A DNA stretch of 64,000 nt from Luteimonas fraxinea (GTDB lineage: Bacteria > Pseudomonadota > Gammaproteobacteria > Xanthomonadales > Xanthomonadaceae), in the NCBI RefSeq assembly GCF_021233355.1, contig NZ_CP089507.1, forward strand, positions 2,419,001 through 2,483,000, given 5' to 3'. Shown here piece after piece: positions 12,438-21,341 of the stretch. The notes beneath the pieces were generated by a model. The model saw only the letters and a program-made list of their open reading frames with translations, made no database searches and was not told where the DNA came from. Position 1 is the stretch's first letter. Every line of letters starts with the position of its first letter. The translations under genes were made by a program, and so were the position numbers.

Positions 12438-13031
12438 TCAATCCACCCGCCGCCACGCCACCGTCGACAGATAGCCCGGCAATGGCGAGAACGCATGCAG
12501 ATGCCAATCCCCCGGTGTCCCCAGCGCGGGATCGCAGGCGACCAGCGCCCAGCCATCGTCGCGCGCTGCGAACTCCAGGCGATCGAGCCCGAACGACAGC
12601 CCATGCCCATGCGCCTTCAGCACGGCTTCCTTCGCGCACCACAGCTGCACGAACGCGGCTTCCGCGGCGTCGGGTGCGCGTTTCGCCAGCGCCGTCGCTT
12701 CGCCCGCAGTGAAGAAGCGCTGCGCCAGTGCCATTGCCTGCGGACGTGGTCGCATCCATTCGATGTCGACTCCAACCGCGACGCCGTCGCCCAACGCGAC
12801 GAGCAATGCGTCGCCGCTGTGGCTCCAGTTCGCGTCGAGGTCCGGCTGGCCGGGCACCTGCAACTGCGGGCGGCCGCGGGCGTCGCGGGTGAGGGCGATG
12901 TCGCTGTCGGCGCGGCCGAGCGTCTCGACCAGCCAGGGGCGCACCAGGGCTTCGGCGGATTGACCGCGGCGGTAGTCCCGCCACGCGATTCGCACCGCCC
13001 CGGCGGCCAGACTCATGGTTTCGCTGAACAT
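12438..13031 (-). CDS. 4'-phosphopantetheinyl transferase, Sfp/HetI type
   Basis: About 197 residues from the ATG at 13031 (an ATG at 13016 is an equal alternative). It moves the phosphopantetheine arm of CoA onto carrier proteins. The family signature is clear: NWSHSGD (68-74), VGVDIEW with Asp89 and Glu91 (Mg ligands), and WCAKEAVLKA (131-140) holding the third acidic residue. Size and single domain fit the broad-specificity class used for polyketide, non-ribosomal peptide or aryl polyene carrier proteins. It is divergent from the XanA2-like AMP-ligase, which suggests a shared pathway; no carrier protein lies in the window. Confidence 0.9.
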   Translation of the reverse strand: MFSETMSLAAGAVRIAWRDYRRGQSAEALVRPWLVETLGRADSDIALTRDARGRPQLQVPGQPDLDANWSHSGDALLVALGDGVAVGVDIEWMRPRPQAMALAQRFFTAGEATALAKRAPDAAEAAFVQLWCAKEAVLKAHGHGLSFGLDRLEFAARDDGWALVACDPALGTPGDWHLHAFSPLPGYLSTVAWRRVD

Positions 13032-13142
13032 CCCTCGCTGAACATCCGAACTTGGCATCCCGCAGGGCGTCCAGCGTAAGCTAAAACAGCTGTTCCGCGG
13101 GCCGGACACGGCGTACGGAACAATCTTCGGAGTCGCAACACG

Positions 13143-14561
13143 ATGTCGGCAGTGGGTGTGGAACAGGGCGCTTCGCGCATTGAAGGCCTGCAGCGCGCAG
13201 GCGAGCACCGGCCGCTGGTCGACGGCCATCCGTCGCGCGCGATCGCGTTCGGGGCCGATGGCGTGGTGACGCTCGACACCTTTCTCGCGCAGGTGCGCGG
13301 CGTCGCCGCGCTTCTGCCCGATGCGCCGTTCGCGCTGAATCTCTGCGAAGACCGCTACCGCTTTCTCGTCGCGTTCTGCGCGGTCGCATTGCGTGGCCAG
13401 ACCACGCTGCTGCCGCCGGCCCGCACGCGCGGTGCGATCGACGACGTGCGCGCGCGTCATCCGCACAGCTACTGCATCGGCGATCGTGACGACTGCGGCT
13501 GCGATGACCTGTACGACGTCAGCCACGCGCCCGCGCCGCCGCATTACGTGCGTCTGCCCGATGCGCTGCCGACGCGCGATGGCGACGTGCCGCAGATCGC
13601 GCTCGACGCGCTGGTCGCGATCGGGTTCACCTCCGGCAGCACCGGCGTCCCCGGCGCCAATCCCAAGACCTGGGCCACGTTCCACACCGGCACGCTGCAG
13701 AACCTCGCCGCGCTCGCCGATCTGCATGGCGAGGCCACGCTGCCGGTCGTGGCGACCGTGCCGCCGCAGCACATGTACGGCATGGAGCTCTCCATCCTGC
13801 TGCCGCTGCTCGGCAACGTCGCCGTGCACGGCGCGCGGCCGTTCTTTCCCGAGGACATCGCCGCCGCGCTGCGCGATGCACCGCGTCCGCCGCTGCTGGT
13901 CACCACGCCCGTGCATCTGCGCTCGCTGGTCGAATCCGGTGTGGCCCTGCCGCCGCTCGCCGCGATCGCCACTGCGACTGCGCCCTTGCCGCAGGCGCTC
14001 GCCGCCGAGGCCGAAGCCCGGTTCGGCTGCGAAGTGCGCGAACTGTTCGGCTCCACCGAGACCTGCATCTTCGCGCGCCGCCGCACCGCGCTCGAGCAGG
14101 CCTGGACCCCGTTCGACGGCGTGCGCCTGCAGCCCGTGCCCGATGGCACCCTCGTGCACGCGCCGCATCTGCCCGAACCGCGCCTGCTGGCCGACATCGT
14201 CGAACTCGACGCCGCGGGTCGTTTCGAGCTGCGCGGCCGTCAGGCCGACATGATCGAGATCGCCGGCAAGCGTGCGTCGCTCGCCGACCTCACCCGCCGC
14301 CTGCTCGCCATCGACGGCGTGCGCGACGGCGTGATCTGCCAGAGCGCCACGCCCGATGCGACTGGCGTCCGCCGGATCATGGCCGCCGTCGTGGCGAGTC
14401 CTGCGCTCGACGATGCGGCGCTGCTGGACGCATTGCGGGCCAGCATGGATCCGGTGTTCCTGCCGCGACGCATCCGCCGCGTCGATGCGCTGCCGCGCAA
14501 CGAGACCGGCAAGCTGCCCCGCGCCGCGCTCGACGCGCTGTTCGGTATCACCGCGACCTGA
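13143..14561 (+). CDS. AMP-dependent ligase, XanA2-like (acyl/aryl adenylation)
   Basis: 472 residues of the ANL (acyl-CoA synthetase/adenylation) superfamily. The phosphate-binding loop is FTSGSTGVPGANPKTW (162-177), the adenine motif is LFGSTET (301-307), and the C-terminal hinge/lysine region ends RNETGKLPRAAL. It is shorter than fatty-acyl-CoA synthetases and resembles AMP-ligases of aryl polyene (xanthomonadin) clusters, where XanA2 activates 3-hydroxybenzoate for transfer to a carrier protein. That substrate is an inference from family. Upstream lies the divergent PPTase, separated by about 110 bp that must hold both promoters. Confidence 0.8.
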   Translation: MSAVGVEQGASRIEGLQRAGEHRPLVDGHPSRAIAFGADGVVTLDTFLAQVRGVAALLPDAPFALNLCEDRYRFLVAFCAVALRGQTTLLPPARTRGAIDDVRARHPHSYCIGDRDDCGCDDLYDVSHAPAPPHYVRLPDALPTRDGDVPQIALDALVAIGFTSGSTGVPGANPKTWATFHTGTLQNLAALADLHGEATLPVVATVPPQHMYGMELSILLPLLGNVAVHGARPFFPEDIAAALRDAPRPPLLVTTPVHLRSLVESGVALPPLAAIATATAPLPQALAAEAEARFGCEVRELFGSTETCIFARRRTALEQAWTPFDGVRLQPVPDGTLVHAPHLPEPRLLADIVELDAAGRFELRGRQADMIEIAGKRASLADLTRRLLAIDGVRDGVICQSATPDATGVRRIMAAVVASPALDDAALLDALRASMDPVFLPRRIRRVDALPRNETGKLPRAALDALFGITAT

Positions 14562-14663
14562 ATACCGACATCTCCGTCACGGACCGGGCCGGATGCTGGC
14601 GCCGGCCTTCGGGCCTGCACGCGCCAATCCCGATTTCCCGCGTTCCGCACTGGAGCATTCCGC

Positions 14664-14921
14664 ATGAATTTCCTCATCTACATCATCGTCGGTGGCATCG
14701 CCGGCTGGCTCGCCAGCATCCTGATGCGCACCAACGGGCAGCAGGGCATCCTGCTGAACATCGTCGTCGGCATCATCGGCGGCTTCATCGGTGGCTGGCT
14801 GCTGCCGATGCTGGGCGTGTCGCTCGGTGCAGGCTGGATCGGCTTCCTGCTGACCGCGCTGATCGGCGCGATCATCCTGCTGGCGATCGTCAACCTGTTC
14901 CGCCGCGGCAGCGCGCGCTGA
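14664..14921 (+). CDS. GlsB/YeaQ/YmgE family small membrane protein
   Basis: 85 residues, three hydrophobic helices: 4-19, about 27-50, and 57-78. Glycine-zipper pattern GGIAGWLAS and VGIIGGFIGGWLLPMLG are the family hallmarks. These are stress-induced inner-membrane proteins of unclear role (the old name 'transglycosylase-associated' has little support). A GGAGC ribosome-binding site precedes the ATG. A strong terminator follows. Confidence 0.85.
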   Translation: MNFLIYIIVGGIAGWLASILMRTNGQQGILLNIVVGIIGGFIGGWLLPMLGVSLGAGWIGFLLTALIGAIILLAIVNLFRRGSAR

Positions 14922-14940
14922 TCGCGGCCGGATCGACGTA

Positions 14941-14971
14941 AAAAAAGGCCCGGCATTGCCGGGCCTTTTTT
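14941..14971. terminator. Bidirectional intrinsic terminator
   Basis: AAAAAAGGCCCGGC-ATT-GCCGGGCCTTTTTT: a GC-rich 8-bp stem extended by A/T runs on both sides, so it can stop transcription from the GlsB gene on the plus strand and from xthA on the minus strand. Confidence 0.93.
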
Positions 14972-15026
14972 GTTGGGGATGTCATCCGGTATGGCATCCG
15001 ATCCAACGGCAGCGCTGCGCGGCGTG

Positions 15027-15800
15027 TCAGCCCGAGATGGTGACCCACGCAGGCGCGTGATCGCTCGGCCGTTCCCAGGTCCGCGGTTCGCGGTCGATGC
15101 CGGACGCGACGGCCTGATCCCGCAACGCATCCGACACCAGCGTCAGATCGATCCGCAAGCCGAGATCGCGGCGGAAGCCTGCCTGCCGGTAATCCCACCA
15201 GCTGAAAACACCGGCGTCCTCGTGATGCAGACGGAACGCGTCGTGCAGACCGAGGCCGAGCAGGCCGCGCAGGGCGTCGCGTTCGGCGGTCGAGGTCAGG
15301 ATGTGGGCGTCGTTCCAGACCGCGGGGTCGTGCACGTCGCGGTCGTCGGGTGCGATGTTGAAGTCGCCGAGGACCACGAGCTTCGGATGCGCGGCGAGTT
15401 CGCGCTGCACCCAGTCGTGCACGGCGGCGAGCCAGCGCAGTTTATAGGCGTACTTGTCGGTGCCGACGTCCTGGCCGTTGACGACGTAGAGGTTGATGAC
15501 GCGCACGCCGTCGATGGTCGCGGCGATCACGCGTTTCTGTTCGTCCTCGAACCCCGGGATGCCGATCTGCACGTCGTCGAGCGCGCGATCGCGGGCGAGC
15601 AGGGCGACGCCGTTGTAGGTCTTCTGGCCCGAGAACACCGTGCGGTAGCCAAGCGCGGCGAGGGCGGTATCGGGAAAGCGCGCGTCCTCGAGCTTGGTTT
15701 CCTGGATGCCGACCACGTCGGGCTGCGCATCGCGCAGCCACTGTTCGAGGTGCGGCAGGCGGACGTTGAGCGAGTTGACGTTCCAGCTTGCGATCTTCAT
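15027..15800 (-). CDS. xthA: Exodeoxyribonuclease III
   Basis: 257 residues of the EEP nuclease family; AP endonuclease and 3'-5' exonuclease/3'-phosphatase in base-excision repair. Motifs: SWNVNSLNVRL (Asn7), GIQETKLED (Glu34, metal ligand), YVVNGQDVGTDKY, GDFNIAP (Asp/Asn active site) and the final SDHAPAWV (Asp-His pair). Length is normal. Its ATG at 15800 overlaps the stop of the histidine-kinase gene by 4 bp, making it the third gene of a regulator-kinase-xthA run, an uncommon placement. Confidence 0.94.
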   Translation of the reverse strand: MKIASWNVNSLNVRLPHLEQWLRDAQPDVVGIQETKLEDARFPDTALAALGYRTVFSGQKTYNGVALLARDRALDDVQIGIPGFEDEQKRVIAATIDGVRVINLYVVNGQDVGTDKYAYKLRWLAAVHDWVQRELAAHPKLVVLGDFNIAPDDRDVHDPAVWNDAHILTSTAERDALRGLLGLGLHDAFRLHHEDAGVFSWWDYRQAGFRRDLGLRIDLTLVSDALRDQAVASGIDREPRTWERPSDHAPAWVTISG

Positions 15801-17092
15801 CCGGGAATTCTAGCGTCCGGCGCGTCGCCGGTCGCGCGCATGCGCAGCGTGGCGATGGTGCCGCCTTCCGCCGACGAGCGGATGTCGAGCGCCCAGCCGA
15901 GGTGTTCGCAGACGCGCGCGATGAGTTCCAGGCCGATGCCGTCGCCGGTCGGCATGCCGGTGCGCGCCATGCGCGAATAGACCGCGCTGATCTGCTCGGG
16001 CGTCATGCCGTGGCCGGGATCGCGGATCACGACGGTGGCATCGGCATGCAGTTCGACATCGATGCGCCCGTCGTCGCTGTGTTCGATCGCGTTGCGCAGC
16101 AGGTTGCCGACCGTCGCGCGCACGACCGCCGGTGGCGCGAGCAGGGTGCAGGGCTGCGCCGTGTGCAGCACGATCTGCAGTGCCTTGTCGCGGGTGAGGT
16201 GGCGGTGGTCATCGATGATCGCGGGCAGCAGCGTCGCCAGCTCGATCGGCTGGCCGGCCTGCAGCAGGCGCGCGGGATCCTTCGCCAGCGCGAGCAGCAG
16301 GGCGATCATCCGGTCCATGTCGTCGGCGGTGCGCTGGATGCGGCGCAGCTGGTGCGCGGTGACGGCCGGCACGTCGGTCGGCGCCAGCGCGAGTTCCGCG
16401 GCGCCGGACATCACCGCGATCGGCGTACGCAATTCGTGGCTGGCGGTGTTGATGAAGGCGCGCTCGCGATCGACGAACTGTTCGTTTCGCCCCAAGTAGT
16501 CGTTGAGCGCGTTGGCGATGACCAGCAGTTCCGAACTCGCGCGCGTCTCGGGCACGATCCGTTGGCCGGCGCGATCGGGCGACAGCGCGGCGATGTCGCC
16601 GGCCAGCGTGGTCAACGGCCGCAGCGTGCGCCCGAGTCCCAGCGCCATCAGCCCGCCCATCACCGTCACCAGGACGACCGACGAGCCGAGGATGAAGAGG
16701 GTGAGCCGGTCTTCCTCGCGCTCCATGTCGGTGATGTCGAGGGTCAGCACATGGCGCACGCCGTCGACGTGCTCGACCAGCACCAGGATTTCGGTGCCGT
16801 CCGGCAGTTCGACTTCGTCGTGGATGCCGTCGGGCAGGGCCGCGGTTTCCGGCGGCGCACCGCCGTTGACGTACAGACGCAGGCTGTCGGAATCGCTCCA
16901 GCGATACGAGGGATCCGCCGCGCTGCGTTGCAGATGGTGGGTGAACTCGGTGCGCAGCATCGAATCCCACAGCAGGCGCTCGGCGTACTCGTTGACGAGG
17001 AAGCCGTGCAGCGAAACGCCTGCGGCCAGCAGCAGCGCGTAGACCGCCAGCCAGTACAGGATGCGACTGCGCAGGCTGCGCGCGCGGCTCAT
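15797..17092 (-). CDS. Two-component sensor histidine kinase
   Basis: 431 residues. TM1 at about 11-33 and TM2 at 131-152 enclose a ~95-residue periplasmic sensor with no recognised fold. A HAMP-like linker follows (GRTLRPLTTLAGDI), then the HisKA helix INTASHELRTPIAV with phospho-acceptor His219, and a compact HATPase_c domain with NLLRNAIEHS (N box), DPGHGM (G1) and GDGIGLELI (G2). ATG at 17092 overlaps the regulator's stop by 4 bp. The signal sensed is unknown. Confidence 0.93.
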   Translation of the reverse strand: MSRARSLRSRILYWLAVYALLLAAGVSLHGFLVNEYAERLLWDSMLRTEFTHHLQRSAADPSYRWSDSDSLRLYVNGGAPPETAALPDGIHDEVELPDGTEILVLVEHVDGVRHVLTLDITDMEREEDRLTLFILGSSVVLVTVMGGLMALGLGRTLRPLTTLAGDIAALSPDRAGQRIVPETRASSELLVIANALNDYLGRNEQFVDRERAFINTASHELRTPIAVMSGAAELALAPTDVPAVTAHQLRRIQRTADDMDRMIALLLALAKDPARLLQAGQPIELATLLPAIIDDHRHLTRDKALQIVLHTAQPCTLLAPPAVVRATVGNLLRNAIEHSDDGRIDVELHADATVVIRDPGHGMTPEQISAVYSRMARTGMPTGDGIGLELIARVCEHLGWALDIRSSAEGGTIATLRMRATGDAPDARIPG

Positions 17093-17781
17093 GCCGCTGC
17101 GCCCGTGTCGGCGGGCGCGGCCAGCCGATAGCCGTAGCGCGGCAGGGTCTGGATCAGCTTGATCGCGAACGGGCCATCGACACTGCGGCGCAGTTCGTAG
17201 ACATGCGAGCGCAGCATGTCGCCGTCGGGCGGCGCGTCGGCCCACAGCGCGTGTTCCAGCTGCTGGCGATCGACCGCGGCGGGGCTGGCCTGCATCAGCA
17301 CTTCGAGCAGCTTGCGGCCCGCGGGATACAGATGCAGCGGCTGGCCGGCGCGGCTGGCCTCGAGCGTGTCCAGGTTGAGGCGCAGGTCGTGCACTTCCAG
17401 CGTGCGCGCGCCGCGGCGACCGTGCGCGCGCGCCAGCACGGCTTCGAGCCGCACTTCGAGCTCCGGCAGTGCGAAGGGCTTGGTCAGATAGTCGTCGGCG
17501 CCGGCGCGGAAGCCGGCGATCTTGTCGGGCAGTTCGTCGCGTGCGGTGAGCATGATCACCGGCGTGTCGATCGCATGTTCGCGCAGGCGCTGCAGCAGCG
17601 CGCGGCCGTCGAGGCGCGGCAGCATCCAGTCGAGGATGATCGCGTCGTAATGCTGGGTCACCGCGAGGTGCAGGCCGACGATGCCGTCCGGCGCGGCGTC
17701 CATCTCGTGGCCGCGCGGCTCGAAATAATCGAACAGGTTGCCGACCAGGTTGCGGTTGTCCTCGACCACCAGCAGTCGCAT
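17089..17781 (-). CDS. OmpR-family response regulator
   Basis: 230 residues. Receiver domain at 1-115 with acidic pocket VVEDN, phospho-acceptor Asp51 (ILDWMLPRLDG), Thr79-type switch (IMLTARDE) and Lys101 (LTKPF). The C-terminal winged-helix (about 125-225) ends GPFAIKLIQTLPRYGYRL, typical trans_reg_C. It phospho-relays from the adjacent kinase. ATG at 17781; divergent from the LTA-synthase-like gene, so the ~107-bp gap may hold an operator for both. Confidence 0.94.
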   Translation of the reverse strand: MRLLVVEDNRNLVGNLFDYFEPRGHEMDAAPDGIVGLHLAVTQHYDAIILDWMLPRLDGRALLQRLREHAIDTPVIMLTARDELPDKIAGFRAGADDYLTKPFALPELEVRLEAVLARAHGRRGARTLEVHDLRLNLDTLEASRAGQPLHLYPAGRKLLEVLMQASPAAVDRQQLEHALWADAPPDGDMLRSHVYELRRSVDGPFAIKLIQTLPRYGYRLAAPADTGAAA

Positions 17782-17888
17782 CGGTTCTCGTCCTGGGCGC
17801 AAGGCAGTGCCGGTTGATGATACGGCGCGGCGGGGCCGTGTTCCGACAGGCTTCCGACATGCCCGGGTCGATCCTGTACAGGCCGCGG

Positions 17889-19925
17889 ATGGCGCGGCGT
17901 GTGGATCTGGACATGACGCTGCGGAATGCGATGACGCGCCTGAAACCGGTGCTGGGCATGGGTGTGCTCGGCCTCGTCGTGCTCGGCGTGTCGCGGCTGG
18001 GGCTGGCGCTGTGGCAGCGGGCGGCGGTGGACGAGGTCCAAGGCTGGGTGCCGGTGCTGGTGCAGGGCCTGCGCGTCGACATCGCCAGCCTGTGCCTGCT
18101 GTTCGTGCCGCTGGCGGCACTCTTGCTGCTGTTGCCTGCGGCGGTCTACGACGCGCGCTGGGTGCGCCGCATCGCGACGGGCTGGCTCGCGCTCGCGATG
18201 ACGCTGCTGGTCTGGCTGGAACTCGCCACGCCCGGCTTCATGCGCGAGTACGGCCTGCGGCCCGACCGCGTGTTCGTCGAATATCTGGTCTATCCGCGTG
18301 AGGTACTTTCGATGCTCGCCGAAGGGCGGCCGCTGGAATGCATCGGCGTGCTGCTGCTGACCGCGGCGGCGGCCTTGGCCAGCTTGCGGCTCGCCCGACG
18401 CGGATGGCCGGCGCAGCCGATGCCCGCCGGCGGCGCGGTGCTGCGCGTGGGCCTCGCGGTGCTGGTGCTCGGCATCGGCGCGCTCGGTGTGCGCTCGACG
18501 CTGGGCCACCGGCCGATGAATCCGGCGATGCTGGCCTTCAGCACCAATCCCACGGTCAATGCGCTGCCGCTGAACTCGTTCTACTCGCTGGCGTTTGCGA
18601 TGCGCGGCTGGCTGCAGCATGAGGACACCGCCGGATCGCTGTATGGCGAACTGCCGGCGGACACGGTGCTCGCATCGGTCCGGGCCGGCACCGGCCTGCC
18701 GGCTTCGGCGTTCACCGATCCGGCCTTGCCGACGCTCGCCGCGCGCGCTCCCGTATGGCGCGGCAAGCCGAAGAACCTGGTGATCGTGCTGGAGGAAAGT
18801 CTCGGTGCGCAGTTCATCGGCAGCCTCGGCGGGCGCCCGCTGTCGCCCGAGTACGACCGCCTGAGCGAACAGGGCTGGGCCTTCGAGCGGTTGTACGCGA
18901 CCGGCACGCGCTCGGTGCGCGGCATCGAGGCCGTGGTCGCCGGCTTCGCGCCGACGCCGGCGCAGGCGGTGGTCAAGCGCGCGCGCAGCCAGCAGGGCTT
19001 CTTCACCCTCGCCGACGTGCTGCGCCGGCGTGGATACGACACGACGTTCTACTACGGCGGCGAAAGCCACTTCGACAACATGCGCGGCTTTTTCCTCGGC
19101 AACGGCTTCTGCCGCGTAGTCGAGCAGCGCGACTATCGCGCGCCGGCCTTCGTCGGCTCCTGGGGCGTGTCCGACGAGGATCTGTTCGCGCGTGCCAACG
19201 ACGAGTTCGCGCGCCTGCATGCGGACGGCAAGCCGTTCTTCGGGTTCGTGTTCACCTCGAGCAACCACGATCCCTTCGAGTTTCCGACCGGGCGCATCAC
19301 CCCGTTCGAGCAGCCGCTGCAGACGCGCAACAACGCCGCGAAGTACGCCGACCACGCGCTGGGCGGATTCTTCGACCAGGCGATGGCCAGCGACTACTGG
19401 AACGACACGGTGTTTCTCGTCGTCGCCGATCACGACTCGCGCGTCTTCGGCCGCGATCTGGTGCCGGTCGACAACTTCCATATTCCGGGACTGATCCTCG
19501 GCGCGGGCATCGCGCCGCGTCGCGACGACCGCATCGCCAGCCAGATCGATCTGGGGCCGACGCTGCTGTCCTTGATCGGCATCGCCGACGCCACGCCGAT
19601 GACCGGACGCGATCTGGCCGATCCCACGATGCGCCTGCCCGGTCGCGCGCTGATGCAGTACGACCGCAACTTCGCGTGGCTGCAGGGCGACGACGTGGTC
19701 GTGCTGCAGCCCGACAAGGTGCCGAGCCAGTACCGCTACGTGCCGGGCAAGGGCCGCCTGCAGCCCGCGGCGCTGTCGCCGTTGCTCGCGCGCGAGGCAC
19801 ACGCGCAGGCGCTGTGGGGATCGCTCGCGTATGAGCGTGGCTGGTATGGATTGCCGAGGGTCAACGCGCCAGAAAATCCACCAGCTTCGCGATCCGCGCA
19901 TACGGCGGTCGCAGCCAATCGGTAA
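17889..19925 (+). CDS. LTA-synthase/OpgB-like membrane sulfatase-fold phosphotransferase
   Basis: About 678 residues from the ATG at 17889; in-frame ATGs at 17814, 17859 and 17913 are alternatives. Five N-terminal membrane helices (for example LGVLVVLGVSR-like first helix, then LCLLFVPLAALLLLLPAAVY) are followed by an extracytoplasmic sulfatase-fold domain. NLVIVLEESLG carries the first metal-binding Glu, YATGTRSVRGIEA the nucleophile Thr region, and VADHDSRVFG the late Asp-His pair. The family transfers glycerol-phosphate or phosphoethanolamine from lipid to glycan or lipid acceptors; in Gram-negatives the usual acceptors are periplasmic glucans or lipid A. The 3' end overlaps the convergent aldehyde dehydrogenase gene by 65 bp. 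Confidence 0.85.
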   Translation: MARRVDLDMTLRNAMTRLKPVLGMGVLGLVVLGVSRLGLALWQRAAVDEVQGWVPVLVQGLRVDIASLCLLFVPLAALLLLLPAAVYDARWVRRIATGWLALAMTLLVWLELATPGFMREYGLRPDRVFVEYLVYPREVLSMLAEGRPLECIGVLLLTAAAALASLRLARRGWPAQPMPAGGAVLRVGLAVLVLGIGALGVRSTLGHRPMNPAMLAFSTNPTVNALPLNSFYSLAFAMRGWLQHEDTAGSLYGELPADTVLASVRAGTGLPASAFTDPALPTLAARAPVWRGKPKNLVIVLEESLGAQFIGSLGGRPLSPEYDRLSEQGWAFERLYATGTRSVRGIEAVVAGFAPTPAQAVVKRARSQQGFFTLADVLRRRGYDTTFYYGGESHFDNMRGFFLGNGFCRVVEQRDYRAPAFVGSWGVSDEDLFARANDEFARLHADGKPFFGFVFTSSNHDPFEFPTGRITPFEQPLQTRNNAAKYADHALGGFFDQAMASDYWNDTVFLVVADHDSRVFGRDLVPVDNFHIPGLILGAGIAPRRDDRIASQIDLGPTLLSLIGIADATPMTGRDLADPTMRLPGRALMQYDRNFAWLQGDDVVVLQPDKVPSQYRYVPGKGRLQPAALSPLLAREAHAQALWGSLAYERGWYGLPRVNAPENPPASRSAHTAVAANR

Positions 19926-21282
19926 CCGCGACGCGCGACTGCCACAGCACCGGCAGCGCCTTGGTCATTGCATCGAAACCGGCGCGGCCGTGATACGCGC
20001 CCATGCCGCTGGGACCGACGCCGCCGAACGGCAGCCGGTTCGCGGCGAAATGCAGCAGGGTGTCGTTGACGGTGACGCCGCCGGCGACGGTGCGGGCGAG
20101 GATCGCCTCGGCCTGGGCGCGATCGCCGAAGGGATACAGCGCCAGCGGCCGGTCGCGTGTTTCGACGAAGGCGATGGCGTCGTCGAGCGAGCTGTAGGAA
20201 ATCACCGGCAGGATCGGCCCGAAGATTTCCTCGCGCATCACGTCGCTGTCGTCGCCGGGGTCGACGACCAGCGTCGGCGCGAGCGCGCGCGCGCCGTCGA
20301 CCTCGAGCAGCGGCAGCACGGTCAGGCCGCGGGTGCGCGCATCGTCGAGCAGGCCGGTCAGGCGCGCATGCTGCGCGTCGCTGACGATGTGCGTGTAATC
20401 CGATGCCCGCGTGCCGGCATCGGCATAACGCGCCTGCACCTCGAAGCGCAGCGCTTCCATCAGCGCGTCGCGGCGTGCGGCATCGACCAGCACGTAGTCC
20501 GGCGCGATGCAGGTCTGTCCGGCGTTGAACAGCTTGCCGGTGACCAGCCGCGACGCGGCCTTGTCGAGTGGATAGCCGGGGCAGATGATCGCCGGCGACT
20601 TGCCGCCGAGTTCCAGCGTCAGCGGGGTGAGGTTCGGGGCCGCCGCGGCCATGACCTTGCGACCCACTGCGGTGGAGCCAGTGAACACCAGGTGGTCGAA
20701 CGGCAGGCCGGCAAACGCGGCGCCGATGTCGGCATCGCCCAGCGCGACGGCGACGCGGTCGGCCTGAAAGACTTCGGCCAGCAGCGAGCGCAGGAATGCG
20801 CTGCTGCGCGGCGTGTGTTCGGACGGCTTGAGATAGACGTGGTTGCCGGCGGCGATCGCGGTCGCCAGCGGAATCAGCGCCAGATTCACCGGGTAGTTCC
20901 AAGGCGCGATCACACCGACCACGCCCAGCGGCACCGGACGCACTTCGGCGCGTGCCGGCCACAGTTTCCAGCCCACGCCAACGCGGCGCGGGCGCATCCA
21001 GCCGCGCAGATGGCTGCGCAGCGCATCGATCTCCGACAGCACGGTCATGCCGTCGGCGATCAGCGATTCGGAGCGCGCGCGATGGCCGAAGTCGGCCGAG
21101 ATCGCGTCGGCCATCTCGTCCAGGCGTCGCGCGAATGCAGCGCGCAGGCGGGCGAGATCGTCGCGGCGCTGCGCGGCATCCGGGCGACCGCTGCGCCAGG
21201 CCGCGCGCAAGGCATCTAGGGTCGGTCGCAGGTCCGCGACCGGCGTCGCGGCGGGTGTCGAATCGGTCGGGGCGGTGTCCAT
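19861..21282 (-). CDS. Coniferyl-aldehyde-dehydrogenase-type NAD(P) aldehyde dehydrogenase
   Basis: 473 residues from ATG 21282. It oxidises aldehydes to acids. Motifs: VIAPWNYPVNL and YLKPSEHTP (cofactor binding), FTGSTAVGR, catalytic Glu224 in LELGGKSP and catalytic Cys258 in FNAGQTCIAPDYV. The GQTC-IAPDY form and short length mark the CalB/YfmT-like group, which acts on aromatic or long-chain aldehydes. The real substrate is unknown. The first ~20 residues are Pro/Thr/Ala-rich and variable. Confidence 0.9.
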   Translation of the reverse strand: MDTAPTDSTPAATPVADLRPTLDALRAAWRSGRPDAAQRRDDLARLRAAFARRLDEMADAISADFGHRARSESLIADGMTVLSEIDALRSHLRGWMRPRRVGVGWKLWPARAEVRPVPLGVVGVIAPWNYPVNLALIPLATAIAAGNHVYLKPSEHTPRSSAFLRSLLAEVFQADRVAVALGDADIGAAFAGLPFDHLVFTGSTAVGRKVMAAAAPNLTPLTLELGGKSPAIICPGYPLDKAASRLVTGKLFNAGQTCIAPDYVLVDAARRDALMEALRFEVQARYADAGTRASDYTHIVSDAQHARLTGLLDDARTRGLTVLPLLEVDGARALAPTLVVDPGDDSDVMREEIFGPILPVISYSSLDDAIAFVETRDRPLALYPFGDRAQAEAILARTVAGGVTVNDTLLHFAANRLPFGGVGPSGMGAYHGRAGFDAMTKALPVLWQSRVAVTDWLRPPYARIAKLVDFLAR

Positions 21283-21341
21283 CGCCGCAGTGTAGCGTCG
21301 GCGTCGCGGCATTCCGGCAGGGCCGCAGGTAGACTCCGGCG

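Noticed and set aside
12438..14168. Minus-strand frame of 576 codons across the PPTase and AMP-ligase
   Set aside because: Only its C-terminal third is the PPTase; the rest is antisense to the ligase.
17658..19901. Long minus-strand frame antisense to the LTA-synthase-like gene
   Set aside because: His/Gln/Arg-rich low-complexity shadow with no domain.
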